Positions 46,801 to 59,229 of a stretch of DNA of 64,000 nucleotides are shown one piece after another. The stretch's first letter is position 1; each line of letters starts with the position of its first letter. A program made the position numbers and the translations under genes. This DNA is from Sesamum alatum (Eukaryota; Streptophyta; Magnoliopsida; Lamiales; Pedaliaceae). The notes beneath the pieces are model-generated. The model was given only the letters and a program-made list of their open reading frames with translations. It was not told the origin of the DNA and did not search any database. The stretch covers positions 10,491,193-10,555,192 of the forward strand of contig JACGWO010000010.1 in the NCBI GenBank assembly GCA_034509735.1, in the 5' to 3' direction.

Positions 46801-46930
46801 AGAAGATCTTTGGGTGTTTAAAGTTAGCACAAGAGGACATTCATCTCAGACCCGTAAAAAGGCATAATTGATGTTGTTCAAGAGTTGGCTCCTCATTATG
46901 AACATAAATTGTCTAAGAGTTGCACAAAGC
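43840..46930 (+). pseudogene. MuDR-like transposase, degenerate and interrupted
   Basis: Pieces appear in family order. First comes an N-terminal segment around 43850-44130 (FYVVDRMHTYETIDLDLVMM), then an acidic spacer split by an hAT-type insertion (DDAAG / RKHRDDTVERIS). A DNA-binding MULE segment follows (46256-46477, CTRSYVSKLAKAKYIGNIVD). The transposase core is near 46600-46820 (FEKMYFNLHPLKVGF then SLDGCFLLKT, holding the first catalytic Asp), followed by IIDVVQELAPHYEHK near 46868. Many stops and shifts lie between pieces, and the region with the remaining catalytic residues is not recognisable. It is a dead gene. Confidence 0.78.
44602..45604. mobile_element. hAT-type non-autonomous element, 1003 bp
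   Basis: The ends are TAGGCTGTCAATG on the left and the complement of TAGGGGTGTCAATA on the right. The flank is the perfect 8-bp duplication GCTGGAAG (44594-44601 and 45605-45612). An 8-bp duplication with TAGGGGTGTCAA-type ends is typical of plant hAT elements. No transposase is encoded. It splits a MULE coding stretch. Confidence 0.9.
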
Positions 46931-47336
46931 ATGTCTTCAAATGTCTTAGTACAAAGGAGAAAGAGGCCAACAGTCGTAGATGTATTGAGAAATATTTGAG
47001 TAAAAACAACTGCCAAGAGACGACGTTAACCATAACATATCACAATTCAAGCATTTCTGCCATAGAGTTGAAGAAATTTGGATAGTGTTCTTTTTGGTTT
47101 ATTAATAAACATTTGGTTATACAATGAAAGTGCATAAATTTGTTGGTAATTTACATTATACATAGGTTGGTGTTTGGTCTTCTGCAAATAATTTTTTTAG
47201 GCATTTTTTCTTGCAAGAAATTTGGATGGTGTAGAATGTGTTTTTTTGGCACATATGCAGTTTATTCCAGTGAATAAGAACATAAAAATTTATTAAGTTT
47301 AAAGAAGAACATATTAATTTAATAAACAAACTATAG

Positions 47337-48618
47337 GGGGGAAATGCAATTTTCATCTAGTTTCTAAGGCGCCGTGGCAATTTTGGTCCAGGTTCATTTC
47401 AAAATAGCGAATTAGAACAGTAAATTAAAATAATGATAATTTAAGGAAAAATAATCCCTAATTTGTCGGAATCACGCACATGAAGTGCAGTTGACCCCCT
47501 AATTTGGGGATTTCTCAGTATTCTGGCGACTAGGCTTACGTGGAACCATTTTTTCAGCCGGTGCTTAGCAAGGGTGATGTGTTTAAAAATCCACATGAAT
47601 CTTGCCGATTCACGCATCACCGCCGATTAGCTGCCAGAGAAATTTTCCAGCACGTATCCAGCCACGCGCATCATCGCGGAACCTCGCCTCCCCCCACCCC
47701 CCCGACTTTCACAGCGTCGTCGTGTGTGTCTCAAACGAAGTATAGACACACCCATACTTGCCCTCGATAGCCATTGAACCTCTTGTGATCTACTTTCTCT
47801 CACATCCTTTTCCTGCGCCGTCCCTATGACCTATCGGCCACCACCACCACCATTAGACTCCCTGTTCTCAAACGAGTCTATAGAACTATCTCTCGTCCAC
47901 TTCCACCACCTTGCATTCAGTTCGTCAAACTCCGAATTTGCCACCTTTCTTTCCTTCTAGTGCTGTAACAACGTACCTCTACCCGTCGCCTAAAACATTC
48001 AACTCCCCATCCTATAACGAGTCTTTCTCATCGATTATTTTTCAGTTTTCATCAACGTTTGCAAAAGACCCCCAATTTTCATCATTGTTTTCTCTCTCCC
48101 CGATTCGCTGGCATCCGAACGGCCTACCCTCCGCCACCACCACCATTCGACTCCTTATCTCTAGGCAAGTCCATTGATCCGATCAGTTTGAATTTTCATC
48201 AACTTTTTATCAAAACCAATGTCGGCTTCCTCCTTCCTCGAAGGAGACATGTTCTTGGAGAAATCACGTGAGTTAGCACAAAAATGATTGGTGAAATGGT
48301 TAAAGATGTGAAAAAATGGTTAAAACAATATTAGTTGGTAGGGGTGACATAGTTTTTTTAAAATGCATCACCCTTGCCACATAAGTACCGACTGGAAAAA
48401 AAACTTCCACGTAAGCCAAGTTGCCGGATTTTGGAGATATCCCCAAAAATTGGTTGTCACATGTGCATCATGTTTGCAATTCCAACAAAATTAGGGCCTT
48501 TTATCCTTAAATTGCCATTTTTTAAAAAAATTATTGTCCTGATTTGCTATTTTGTAATGGAACTGGATCAAAATTGCCACCACCCCTAAGAAAATAGACC
48601 AAAATTGCATTTTTCCCC
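47337..48618. mobile_element. Mutator-type foldback element, 1282 bp, with an exon-like core
   Basis: Inverted arms of about 260 bp (GGGGGAAATGCAATTTTC at the left, ATTGCATTTTTCCCC at the right) enclose a less AT-rich core. The flank is the 9-bp duplication AAACTATAG / AAACTATGG (one mismatch). The core (47680-48240) is Pro/Ser-rich on translation and contains an internal repeat (CCACCACCACCATTAGACTC near 47840, CCACCACCACCATTCGACTC near 48134). It could be a Pack-MULE with captured DNA, but the source is not recognised. Confidence 0.82.
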
Positions 48619-49269
48619 AAACTATGGAAAAAAAGGGCTTCCAAATTACATAAGCATTTTTATCTTAAAATTTAAATAGAAGAACCACTAACACTATCCT
48701 CAAAAAAGCACAAATAACCCAAGAAATACAAATATAATTTCCTACAATTTCATGCATATTTGAACCCACAGCTCTTCAAGTCTAAGATATAACATCTTCA
48801 TCCTCTTCATTGGGACACTTACTACTAGTGACATGGAATAATTCATCAGCATTGCATAAGAGTTCCACCAGTAAACAACAAGAGCCAAAATTTCAATTTT
48901 AATTACACCATTGAAAAAAATTGCATTGTTGAATTGGGCAACAATAGTACAATTTTTCCTTTGAAGGCTTCCTTTCATTCAACAACTTGTATTGCAACTA
49001 CAATATTACACTCGCATAGTCGAGAGCTTGCATACCTCAAGTCTAGCACTTATTTTGTTATCTTGTGGCATAAGTTGGAAGACTCCATGTCTCTACCGTT
49101 GCAGAAGAACAAAACCCCAAAAAAGACGAGGGAAATGTCCTACAATGTAGAGAAAGTGAAAGTGAGGGTGATTTTCAACTTTTATATTTGATAATTGAGG
49201 GTAAAATGACCTTTTACAAGCCAAAATAGCGAAGCCAGCTGCAAGATTGGCGAGTGAACTACATTGCCA

Positions 49270-49287
49270 GGGGGGGGGGGGGGGGGG
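49270..49287. repeat. Run of 18 G
   Basis: It is an unbroken G tract in the right end of the MULE. Its length is unreliable with any sequencing method. Confidence 0.9.
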
Positions 49288-49365
49288 TGTATCATGCTTC
49301 TTTATTAAAAGGTTGCGGAGGTTCTTTGGCCTTTTTCAGGGGGTTCTTCTTTAGGAGCTTCACCA

Positions 49366-49635
49366 CCGATTTGCAAATTATATATCGCTAATAGGAGATT
49401 TTAATTATATATTATATCATAAATTTATCTGGCTCATCGCCAACTTGGTAAACACTTTAAATGTGAAAGATTAGATGGAGCTCTAGCAAATACTCAGTGG
49501 TGTAATACTTTTCCTTACGCAATCATAATACACTTTAACTCTAGTATATCATATTACTTTCCAAGTATTAGTAAATACCTCACAATAGTCTACTATCCCA
49601 TATAACCCTTTTGATATGAAGCTAGTTGGGCTGAT
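49366..49635. other. AT-rich, no gene seen
   Basis: This is a short stretch between the MULE end and a solo LTR, without recognised features. Confidence 0.4.
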
Positions 49636-49640
49636 TATCT

Positions 49641-50121
49641 TGAAAGTGTGGATCAACCCACGAGACACGCGCGAAAGCATAAAAAAAATGAAGAATTAAA
49701 GCAAAAAATGCATAATAAAACATAACAGTGTAGATCAATGGGTGTATCCTTAATTTTCTCGAGCGTTTGGTGTTTTTCATGTAATATAAAATAAGAACAG
49801 TGTACATGAAAGGCCATAGAATTGAGATTACAAGAAACACAAATAGGGTTTTACCATTTTGACTTTCTTGAACCGTTGCACGCATTGTTTCGGAATTTCG
49901 CCGCTACTACTCAACGAAGAGCACCTCTAATCAGTTCACACTAATCACCGGAATAACCATGTCTCTCGTGCTAGCAAGAGAACACTCTAGGGAAAAGATT
50001 GTCAACCAAACCATTGAAGAATAACACTTTTATTCAACATATAAATATTATATTACATCGAAATTGTTAGAAATGGATTACAAAGCCTAATTTAATTGGC
50101 TTTCCATCACCTATTCTAACA
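49641..50121 (-). mobile_element. Solo LTR, 481 bp, related to the ends of the long copia LTR
   Basis: On the minus strand it starts TGTTAGAATAGGTGATGG and ends CCACACTTTCA, flanked by the 5-bp duplication TATCT (49636-49640 and 50122-50126). Start and end resemble the 2.2-kb LTR at 56760-58969 (TGTTAGAATAGGTGACCAG start), but the middle 1.7 kb of that LTR is absent. Confidence 0.88.
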
Positions 50122-50126
50122 TATCT

Positions 50127-50402
50127 AGCTTTTCATACCATAGTTGCAACAACCTGGAAGCTTGATTCAAATTACCACTATGACTTTGGTTTAGGAAATG
50201 CTATATTTCATAAAACAAACTTGTAGATTATAAAACTTAACAATTGGTAACATTGATAACCGCATTACTCTCCTGGCCCAACAATTAGAACAAGTTAATT
50301 GTTCCATTAGCCAACAAACATCATATTTACTCTTAGAAACTAAAAGAAACATAGATTTGAGCTAAATAATCTCTTTACTTAAAAAGATAATTGTTGGAAA
50401 CT
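50127..50402. other. Flank before copia copy A, no gene seen
   Basis: AT-rich DNA, including a short TTAGAACAAGTTAATTG-type stretch. No defined element is seen. Confidence 0.35.
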
Positions 50403-52555
50403 ATTAGAATAGGTGACCAGAAAGTCAATTGGATTGGCGGTTTTTTGGGAAATATTCATTAATCTTTATTATTGCAATATTATCCTGATGAATAGAGTAA
50501 GTCTTCATCATTAAGATTTGTGTTTGGTGTACTTACTACTAACATTGAACGGTGTTTCAATGTCAAAACAATTGCACAGACTAATTGGATAACGCATGTA
50601 GTTGGGTTGTGTATTGGATGATGGCTATGAAACCAACTTCTAAGGGTCGGTATGAAACATTCCAAGTCGAGGACATCGAGACAAGGCGTCGAGTGTCCTA
50701 TTGAGACATGCACTAAGTAGCATTCACTGGTGTTTGCTGAGTTTCATCAGTGACAAAAGAAGGTTGTCTATGCAATTCTTGTGGGTTAATTGGCAATGTA
50801 GTCGACTCACTGAACTAACCCACAGAAATCGTTATACGGAAGCCTTGGAGGCTTGATCGGTATGACTGAAATTCTCGGTACCGATAGTATGGGATTAGTC
50901 CTCGGACTTGAGGAATCATGGCAGTTGCGTGCATGCGAAGACTATATCTTGGATCTGGCGAGAAGTAACTAAGTCTTTTGCATGGTCATTATAAGTATGT
51001 ATCAAGGATGGTTGATTCGAAGAATGAATTAAGTAGGAATGATTTTCTACGTCGATCAATAGAATAAATGCATCTTGAGTATGGAGCATAGTTGCCTAGT
51101 AAAAGATGGGAACTGACACCCAATTCCATACCCTAGATCAAGGCTGGGAGACGATCGGCAGTAGAACCATAGCCGTATGGAACTCGAAGCCTAAATGTTC
51201 ACACCATTATTCACTTAGTCTCTAGTGGCATGGACCTTTGCTAGACAACCACCTACGGTAAGAGGCTATTTTCAGTTATTAGTTAATCAAAAATAATTAT
51301 GTTAGTCACAAGCCCAAGTCTAGCTGAGGGTGAACCTAAGAGTCACACACAAATCACTGGGAGTGATGGGATTAATTTAGAATTAATCCTGGAGGAGGTG
51401 AATTAGTTTAATTATGCGGAATTATCCATTAGGTGGATGACCCAAAATTTAGTTAATTAGATTAATTGAATTTTGAATTTGACTTTTAAAATTAATTGAA
51501 TTAATTTAAAAGAAGTTTGGACTAATTAAATAGACTGGATTCACTAACTAATTAGAAGATGGCTTGTCTAATTCATAAATTGGATTCAGTAATTAGTAGA
51601 GATGGGCTAGAAATTATTAATTAATTATTATTCTGGACTTAGTTAATTAAGTGGATTTGATCATTAATTAATTAAGTGCATTTTGGACTGGTGAATATTT
51701 AATTGCATTAAATATTCACTTGGGATTTATCTGTTGGATATTCTATTTAATTGCATTGAATAATAAATCCAACATATTTAGTAATTGGGCTCTAATTAAT
51801 TTATTGGACAAATTAAATGAGCCTAGTCTAAATGCACAAGCCTAGCCCACGTTTGACCTTTACTAGGTAAAAAGTTGAATGTTCCTTGTAGAGAAAGGGC
51901 TAAAAATCATTCACATACAATGTATATAGGATTGTCCACATACAATGTATGTAGTTGTGGAGAAATTTTGGAAGGCTGGAGAGATATGTGGAAGTTGCCA
52001 TATGGCTTAGAAGACTATATCTTCCTTCCTTATCTCACAGAACATTCTAACTCTAACACAACACACACAAGGCCGATTTTTGCTCTCCAATGCTCTAAGA
52101 ATTTTCGGCCTCTCTCATTCTCCCATAGCCGAGTTTTCCTCTTCCCAAGATGGCTTGTGTTCTTCTTGGTTTAGAACCAAGTTAAGAATAAAGGAAGATC
52201 GAGACACACTAATTGATAGTGTGGTTTCGATTTTCTCTTCCACAGATTCGTTCCTTGCTAGCATGAGGACCGATCTCATGATTCTGGTGTGGTGTGGACG
52301 CATTTAGAGGGTCTCTACGTTGAGGTCTCGTGTGGACGAACATTGGGGAGGAGATCAACAAATGTAGTTGACCGGATGAGAATACAAGAAAGATAACATC
52401 CGTTTATGTTTATGCCTTCGATTTAGTGTTTATGCCATAGCCATAATCATACATTTATTTAGGTGTTTGTATCTGCATTCATACACCGATAGCCCGTGAA
52501 CGTTCAAAGGCACACCCCTTGAATGCGATTTAAATTTTGTGGTTTTTGTTTCACC
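50403..52555 (+). repeat. 5' LTR of copy A, right end deleted
   Basis: It follows the LTR of copy B through landmarks TTGGATCTGGCGAG, GCCTAAATGTTC and GTGTGGTGTGGACGC, then ACACCCCTTG near 52516. Near 52555 CACCGTGCTTTCGGAAAA joins a sequence that in copy B lies 0.7 kb further on (59616). The LTR end and primer site are therefore missing. Confidence 0.75.
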
Positions 52556-54063
52556 GTGCTTTCGGAAAATCTAATTTTCTGGTAGTCTACATATTTTTCT
52601 GAAATATTTAATTTATGACTGATTTAATTTTAGTTGAGAATGATTTTTCCTAAAATTAAATTGCCTAGATTATTTTGAAAATAGTTTTCCAAACAAAAAA
52701 AATATTTTATACATAGATTGTACGGGGTTTCTAATATTCATTCTTATTGCAATTCTATATATGTATTTTTCTGTATTTAATTATGTTCATGATATTGGTT
52801 ATCATATGTTATAATATAGGATTTGTATTATGCGAGAAACATGATTATGTGGGACATGATTATGTGTATTTTTGTTAATTAGATTAACAAAGGATGATCA
52901 CAAAGCCTATGACCTATGTATGGTTTTAATTTTTGTTAGGTGGGGCTGTGTGCCTCTTAATTTTTCTTATCTCTCTCGTTTTATGCCTTGTTATTAAAAA
53001 GGCTTGCTCTCTCCCTATATTTGTACTCCCCAACTTCTGTTTGGGGTTTCTTAATTTTTGATGTAATGAGAGTAGATAGGTGGAGAGGATTTTATGTTGT
53101 ATAAATAAAATGTAAGGAGGCAAGCCCAAGGTATTGGAGGACCATGGAAGAGGCCATAGGTTGGCCCACAGCGGATCCATGGAGAAGAGGCCCGATGGTT
53201 GGAGGCCACGATGAAGAGTCTAAGATGATGAAGAGGTAGTACAAGCCTCATTAGCCTGATTATGGATTAAAAATCTTGTAATTATGTAGGCCTACCCTAA
53301 ATTGACCATATATCCACTGTGGGCTCAGTGGGTCAATAGGATTGGGCTTGTGATCATCCAACAGGGGCGTTCTAGACTTCTAATTTTCTGTGATGCATTT
53401 ATCATTAATATGAATGTTTTATTAAATATTTTGAGTATTTAATCACATGCGAAAATACGTGACTTTATGAGGTCTCAGTCTAAAACCAGAACAAGCTCTC
53501 ACTTGGTTCATCCAAGTTAATATTAGCCCAAAATGGAATAAGTACAAATAGTTTGTAAATTCCAAGTCTTCCATCCATAGCAATGTAGTGAGTAATCTAC
53601 TGCTACCCAAACGTGGTCTCATGAGTCGTGGCATGTTTGAAATAGAGGAAAACCGCACTATTGTTATGAACAAACAAATACGCTCCTCTTTCTTCACGAG
53701 TTGTGGGGGGCGACAGTTGAGGTATGATTTGGTTGATGAGTCGAGCCTAACGCCGAGTAGCATGATTCGCTTGGAGTCCTTGGGATCATGTGAAGAGGCG
53801 AGGCAAAACATCTTGGGAATCTCATTGGATGAGAATGGTATTGGATACCTCCTAAGAGGCTTTTCCATGTGAATCGTAAAAGCAGGGCATGGAGAATTGC
53901 ACTTGTGGATCCTAAGTCCATTGGAAAATGATTTCCTGAAATCCCATTTGAGAGTGATGGGCTTTCACAGAAATAGTGGGAGGGGTTAATGACTAAAGGA
54001 CCAAGTTGTAACTTGAACATAATATTGTTATAATTTACTAAATATTTTTATGTTTAATTGTAA

Positions 54064-55440
54064 ATGCCTAAGAATCCACTAACCCCTATACTTGAGATTA
54101 ATAAGTTCAATGGAACAAATCACATTGACTAGCTGTGAAATCTTAAGTCTTAGATTTCGAGAACTAGAGTTATATTTCAATAAGGTTCTTCCTCAGACCT
54201 TGCCGGAAGGGTCATTGCCTGAAGACTGCAACATACTGGCATCCATGACTAATGAGATCCAGAAGAAATATGATAAGCTGGAGGATGTTGGCTCGATGAT
54301 GACTATTTCCGGTCCTTTTGGGGACGACCAGAGTCCTTAGATACCGGAAAGGCATAGGTTTCTGGGTTTGACCAGTTGATTGGATCTTGACCCAAAGGAC
54401 ATATGGAGAAGCAATTTGTGGTCATAGGGATCGGATCAATGGCTTGGAGTCACAGGATCCATCATGAAATTCAAACTGGGTTTGAGATTTCAGGTAATTG
54501 GAATATTCATTTGACAAGCTCATGTAGTGTATGCTTGGTTAGTAACGAACATTAGGATCAATAGGAGCATGGTTGTGTTCTGAGGGTTAAGTGTGTAATG
54601 TCGTATTCATTATGAAATTAAGATGTTAGGAAATACTGAAATACGAGTATTATTCACACAATTCTCTCTGAAAGGAATTAGATTTCTACTCATAGGGTCA
54701 ATTTATCTAAGACTTAGTCACAATTGACTGATAAGAAAGCTTAGATGTTTGACATCCCGTACGTATTTGTCGTAGGCAGCATGGGTATGTTACTTGGCGC
54801 ATAGGGCTTGATGTTATTTATGCTTTATACATAACAATGGATACTAAGTGTGTACCAAAAAAGGTAGTAGACAACAATTGAGAGCAATCTTTAATACTTG
54901 AATAAGGATTAGAGAAGTGTTCTTAATGTACCGTTTATGGAAAGTTGATTCTGGAAGGCTATAGCGATAGTAACTTCTATAATCATGTGAATAATGTTTA
55001 TTCTCAAATATCTATATATGTTAGGAGTTAATGGTGAATGTGGTAGCTTGGAAATATTTCAAGCGGGATACCATGAGATTTCATAATGAAAGTCGAATGT
55101 ATAGCGACTTTGGAAGTTGTTACTAGAATGTGGTTTGGATGAAAAATCCATCCACTGGATGGATGTGGTGGCTAGCACGGTCGGCTAGTAGTAGCTTTGG
55201 AGGTTGACAATTAGGCTATGGCAAAAGCTTTTTGGCTCGAGATCTCATCACAAGATCTATGGAATATTCTTACACAGCAACCATCTGCAGGTGGCGATGG
55301 TAGGAAGAGGTGAAATACGATTGGACTGTATTACCTCAACAGAAAAATAATGTAGACCCGCGAGACTGATCCAGTATCACAGATTACTGATTCTCATAAG
55401 GTTCTGGGTGACATGGATAATTGGCTTTGAGGTGAAATGG
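54064..55440 (+). pseudogene. Gag-pol remains of copy A
   Basis: ATG CCT AAG AAT CCA at 54064 matches the gag start of copy B (61004). A few gag blocks survive to about 54330 (ILASMTNEIQKKYDKLEDV). Sequence related to the part just before reverse transcriptase (FLGLTxQLD, near 54357) follows directly, so integrase is gone. RNase H-side traces continue near 54740-55300, and the end matches the usual 3' end before a polypurine tract. Stops occur throughout. Confidence 0.7.
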
Positions 55441-55445
55441 TAGAT

Positions 55446-56759
55446 TGTTAGAATAGGTTACTAGAAAGCTAATTAGATTGGTGACTTTGGGAACTATTCG
55501 TCAATCTTTATTAGTGTAATATTATCCAGATAAATAGAGTAAGATTTGTTATTGGAATTTGTGTTTATTTTGCTTACTACTTACGTTGAACGGTGTTTCA
55601 ATCTCACAATAAATTCCCACATACCAATTGGATAACACATGTAGTTGGATTGCACATTGGATGGCGGCTATGAAACCAACTTCTGAGGGTTGGTCTGAGA
55701 TCAATTGGAATCATGACAATCGCGTGCATACCAAGACTATATCTTGGATCTGGCGAGAGGTGACTATGTCTTTTACATGGTCATTATAAGTCTTGTCCAG
55801 TGCAATCGGAGTCTCTATCGAGGATGGTTGATTCTAAGAAAGGATCTCTACCCTGTCAGTATATGTGGTGATGTCTCCTATACGCTCTGAAAGTCTATGG
55901 CAAGAGCAATTGATTGAGTAGGAAGGAATTTCCTACGTCGATATATAGAGTAAATGCATCTTGAGTATGGAGCATAGTTGCCTAGTCAACGATGGGAATT
56001 GACGCTCAATCCTATACCCTAGGCCGAAAGATGGTTGATAGTAGTACCATACCCGTATGAAACTCGGAGCCTAAATGTTCGCGCCATTCACCTAGTCTCT
56101 AGTGCCATGGACCATTGCTAGACGGTCACCCATGGTAACGGGCTATTCCAAATTTAGCTTAGGGTGAACATAAAGAGTGACACAAAAATCATTGGGAAGT
56201 GATGGGATTAATTTAGAATAAATTCCGGAAGATGTGAATTCATTTAATTGGACCGAAAAAACTCTTGGATAGCATAAATGATTGGATCATTTATACGGAA
56301 TTATCCATTGATGGATGATCCAAAATATAGTTAATTAGATTAATTGAATTTAGGATTGGCCTTTTAAATATATTGAATTAATATAAAAGATGCTTGGGCT
56401 AATTAAATAGTGGATTGGATTCACTAATTAATTAGAAGATGGATTTGTCTAATTAATGAATTGGATTCATCAATTATTAGAGATAGGCTAAAATTAATTA
56501 AATGAATTAATTATTATTTTGGACTTAATTAATTAAGTTGAATGGATGATTAATTAATAAGTGCATTGGGCTTGTCAATATGTAATTGGATTACTCACTT
56601 GAAATTTTCGTGCTGGATATTTTATTTAAGTAGATTGAATAATAAGTTTAACAGATTTGGTAATTAGGCTCTAATTAATTTGTTGGACAAATTAAATGAG
56701 CCCAGCTAAATGCACAAGTCTAGCCCGCGCTTGACCTTCACTAGATCAAAGGATGAATG
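55446..56759 (+). repeat. 3' LTR of copy A, truncated
   Basis: It starts TGTTAGAATAGGTTACTAG after a decayed purine tract (AAATGGTAGA). It lacks about 250 bp present in the other copies (around 50660-50910 of the 5' LTR). It stops at GGATGAATG, where the 5' LTR continues with GTTCCTTG (51880) and copy B begins instead. Confidence 0.8.
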
Positions 56760-58969
56760 TGTTAGAATAGGTGACCAGAAAGCCAAGAGGTTTGGTGTTT
56801 TGTAACCTATTTGACAACTTAATGTAATTTAATGTTATGCAATGAATAAAATGACTATTCGTTACCCATGGTACCCTCTTTGTTGTGCTCATTTTTCATA
56901 TGTTTGGTATTTTACATATATCACAACAAAGCCCACAGACCATGATTAACAACTCCTGCAGTTGGGCCACGCATTGGATGGTGGCCATGAAACCAACTGG
57001 TAAAGAGTTGGGTCTGAAACGTTCCAAGTCGAGGACCTCGAGACAGAGCATCGAGAGTCCTATAGAGACTTGCACCAAGAGTCACGTTCATTGGATGAGT
57101 GCCGTGTTTCATCGGTGACAGGCGTGGGACGCCTACACAATCTTGGTGAGTTGATCGACTGAACTGACTTGCGGGGATCATCATATGGAAGCCTTGGAGG
57201 CTTGGTCGGTATGATTGAATTTTTCCGGTTTTGATAGTACGAGAGTAGTCCTCAGACTTGAGGAACCATGGCAGTCACGTACACAGGATGGTTGTATCTT
57301 GGATCTGGCGAGAGGTGATCAATTTGTAAGATGATCATTATAAGCCTTGTCCAGTGTAGTCAGAATGTGTAGTGAGGACAGTGGGTTTCAAGAAGAGGAT
57401 CCGTCCCCTGTCAGTATATGACAGAGGTATCTCCTATGCACTCGGAGACACGTTCATGCTGCTTAAAACAATGGCCACAGTGGTTGGTCGAACAGAAATG
57501 ATTTCCTGTGTCGATGCAATGAGGCATGCGTAGTCTCGAGTATTAAGCATAGATGCCTAGTCAAGGATGGGAACCGACGCCCAATTCCATACCCTAGACT
57601 AAGGCTGGGAGACGGTAGACGGAAGGACCGTACCCGTACGGAATCGATGCCTAAATGTTCACTCCAACATTCACCTAATCTCTAGTGCCATGAACCGTTG
57701 CTAGACGACCACCCATGGTAACGGGCCCCTATTGGACGCGGGCCCAAGTCTAGTTGAGGGTGAACCTAAAGGGTCACACACAAATCATCGAGAAGGTGGA
57801 GAAATTAATTTGGAGTAAATATCGGAGGATAATTAAGTAATTGGATTACTTAAGGGATTATCCATTGGATGGGGGGGCCAATATTGTATCAAACCCTCGT
57901 TTAATCGGTAAATGGAATTTATCGGTTTATGTAGAGAGTCGAAAGATTGGATCTTTTAATTGGATTAATAGATCAATGGAAAATATTTAAGTGAACCCTG
58001 AATTAAATAAGATTTAATTTTGGGTTCGTTGTAATTGAATTACAGTGAAGCCAGATCCGTTAAATTTTGGCCCAAGAGGTGTGTTAAATCCATTCTTGGA
58101 ATAGGAAGAACTTGGACTTCTTCCCTAAAGTGGTATGGCTGAAAATTACCACTCTTGGAGATGTAAAAATCGGCCATACATGGCCTTGATGAATAGACTT
58201 GTCTCTTTTGGTAAGAGACAAATCAATTCCAATCAAGCATCTCTCTTTTAGTATTATTAAATCATACCTTAAGAGATGGTGGACTTGATTGATTAATTAG
58301 TTGGATTGATTGGGATGTATCTAGACACCCTTGGATGAACCTAAACACATTCCAATAATCACATTAATTTTGTATATATATGAGTATATACATTCATCAA
58401 TGCAAGAGAATTCATTATTCATCTTTTTCTAGAAAAAAGAAGAAAAATACACTACACATTTCTCTCAATTTTCAGCCCCTTCTCTCTCTCTCTCTAACAC
58501 ACCCAATTTGTTCTTCATTTGATTTTGGATCATTTGGAAGAACAAAGCAAGTTTATGAAAAACATTAATTAATAGTGTTCTATTTTCTTGAACCGAATCC
58601 TCCAAGATCCATTTTCTTCTAGCAAGAAAAACATGCATCTCATCCAGTGTGGTGTGGATTACCTCTAGAGAGTTCATACGTTTGAACTTGGTGAGCATTT
58701 CCGGAGAGGAACAACGCTAGTAGTCGTACGAGCGTTTAAACTACAAAGGTAATTTTTGTTTTACGCTTTTGTAGTTTACTTTTTATATCTATGCTCTATG
58801 TGAAATATACGTTTAAAATATTGTCACATCCTACATCGAACGCCCGGTTGAGCACCCAAGGTACACCCCTTGGGATTTTATGATTATTGAGTTAATTTAT
58901 GCGATTAATTTCATAATTCCATTCTCACGCTTCCGCTGGCGCTCTCAGGCGGATCCGCTTGTCCCTTCA
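56760..58969 (+). repeat. 5' LTR of copy B, 2210 bp
   Basis: It starts TGTTAGAATAGGTGACCAG and ends CTTGTCCCTTCA. This is long for a copia LTR. The first 250 bp and last 590 bp resemble the 481-bp solo LTR at 49641-50121, and the middle resembles the fragment at 23466-25190. Confidence 0.85.
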
Positions 58970-58971
58970 AG

Positions 58972-58984
58972 TGGTATCAAAGCC
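58972..58984 (+). other. Primer binding site of copy B
   Basis: TGGTATCAAAGCC starts two bases after the LTR, and is the initiator tRNA-Met type (usual TGGTATCAGAGCC) with one change. Confidence 0.88.
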
Positions 58985-59229
58985 CGGTTCAATGTAAGGG
59001 GCATAGATATATGTGCTTGGCATGTACAACTTGGTTTTACGGCATCATGAGCATGTTTATAAATGTATGAATATATGAATGAATGTGTTTGTTCATTTGT
59101 TTGAATTTGATGGACATTATGCGTGTGATTTTTAAAGATTGGATCTTGAAAATTGCATGTTTATTTTCAGTTTATTTTATATATTAATGTGTTGAAAAAG
59201 GGAGAAATCGAACACATATTTAAAATGGA

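Larger units (their letters stand above)
42700..49350 (+). mobile_element. MuDR-like (MULE) DNA transposon, decayed, with nested insertions
   Basis: Left and right ends share an inverted segment containing GG(T/C)CAAAGAACCTCC near 42734 and 49330, with a CCCCCT-type block outside it. Between them lies a degenerate MULE transposase on the plus strand. An hAT-type element (44602-45604) and a Mutator-type foldback element (47337-48618) are nested inside. Without these the element is about 4.4 kb. The exact termini and target duplication could not be fixed by eye. Confidence 0.6.
50403..56759 (+). mobile_element. Copia-family element copy A, internally deleted
   Basis: An LTR-like start (TATTAGAATAGGTGACCAG) at 50403 recurs as TGTTAGAATAGG at 55446, giving 5' and 3' LTRs. 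Between them are a leader, the start of gag at 54064, and short remains of pol. Relative to copy B, one deletion removes the 5' LTR end together with the primer site, and others remove most of gag-pol. The 3' LTR is cut at 56759 by copy B. Confidence 0.78.

Noticed and set aside
48742..48978. 78-codon minus-strand frame inside the MULE, considered as a second MULE gene
   Set aside because: I could not recognise a zinc finger or other domain, and stops surround it.
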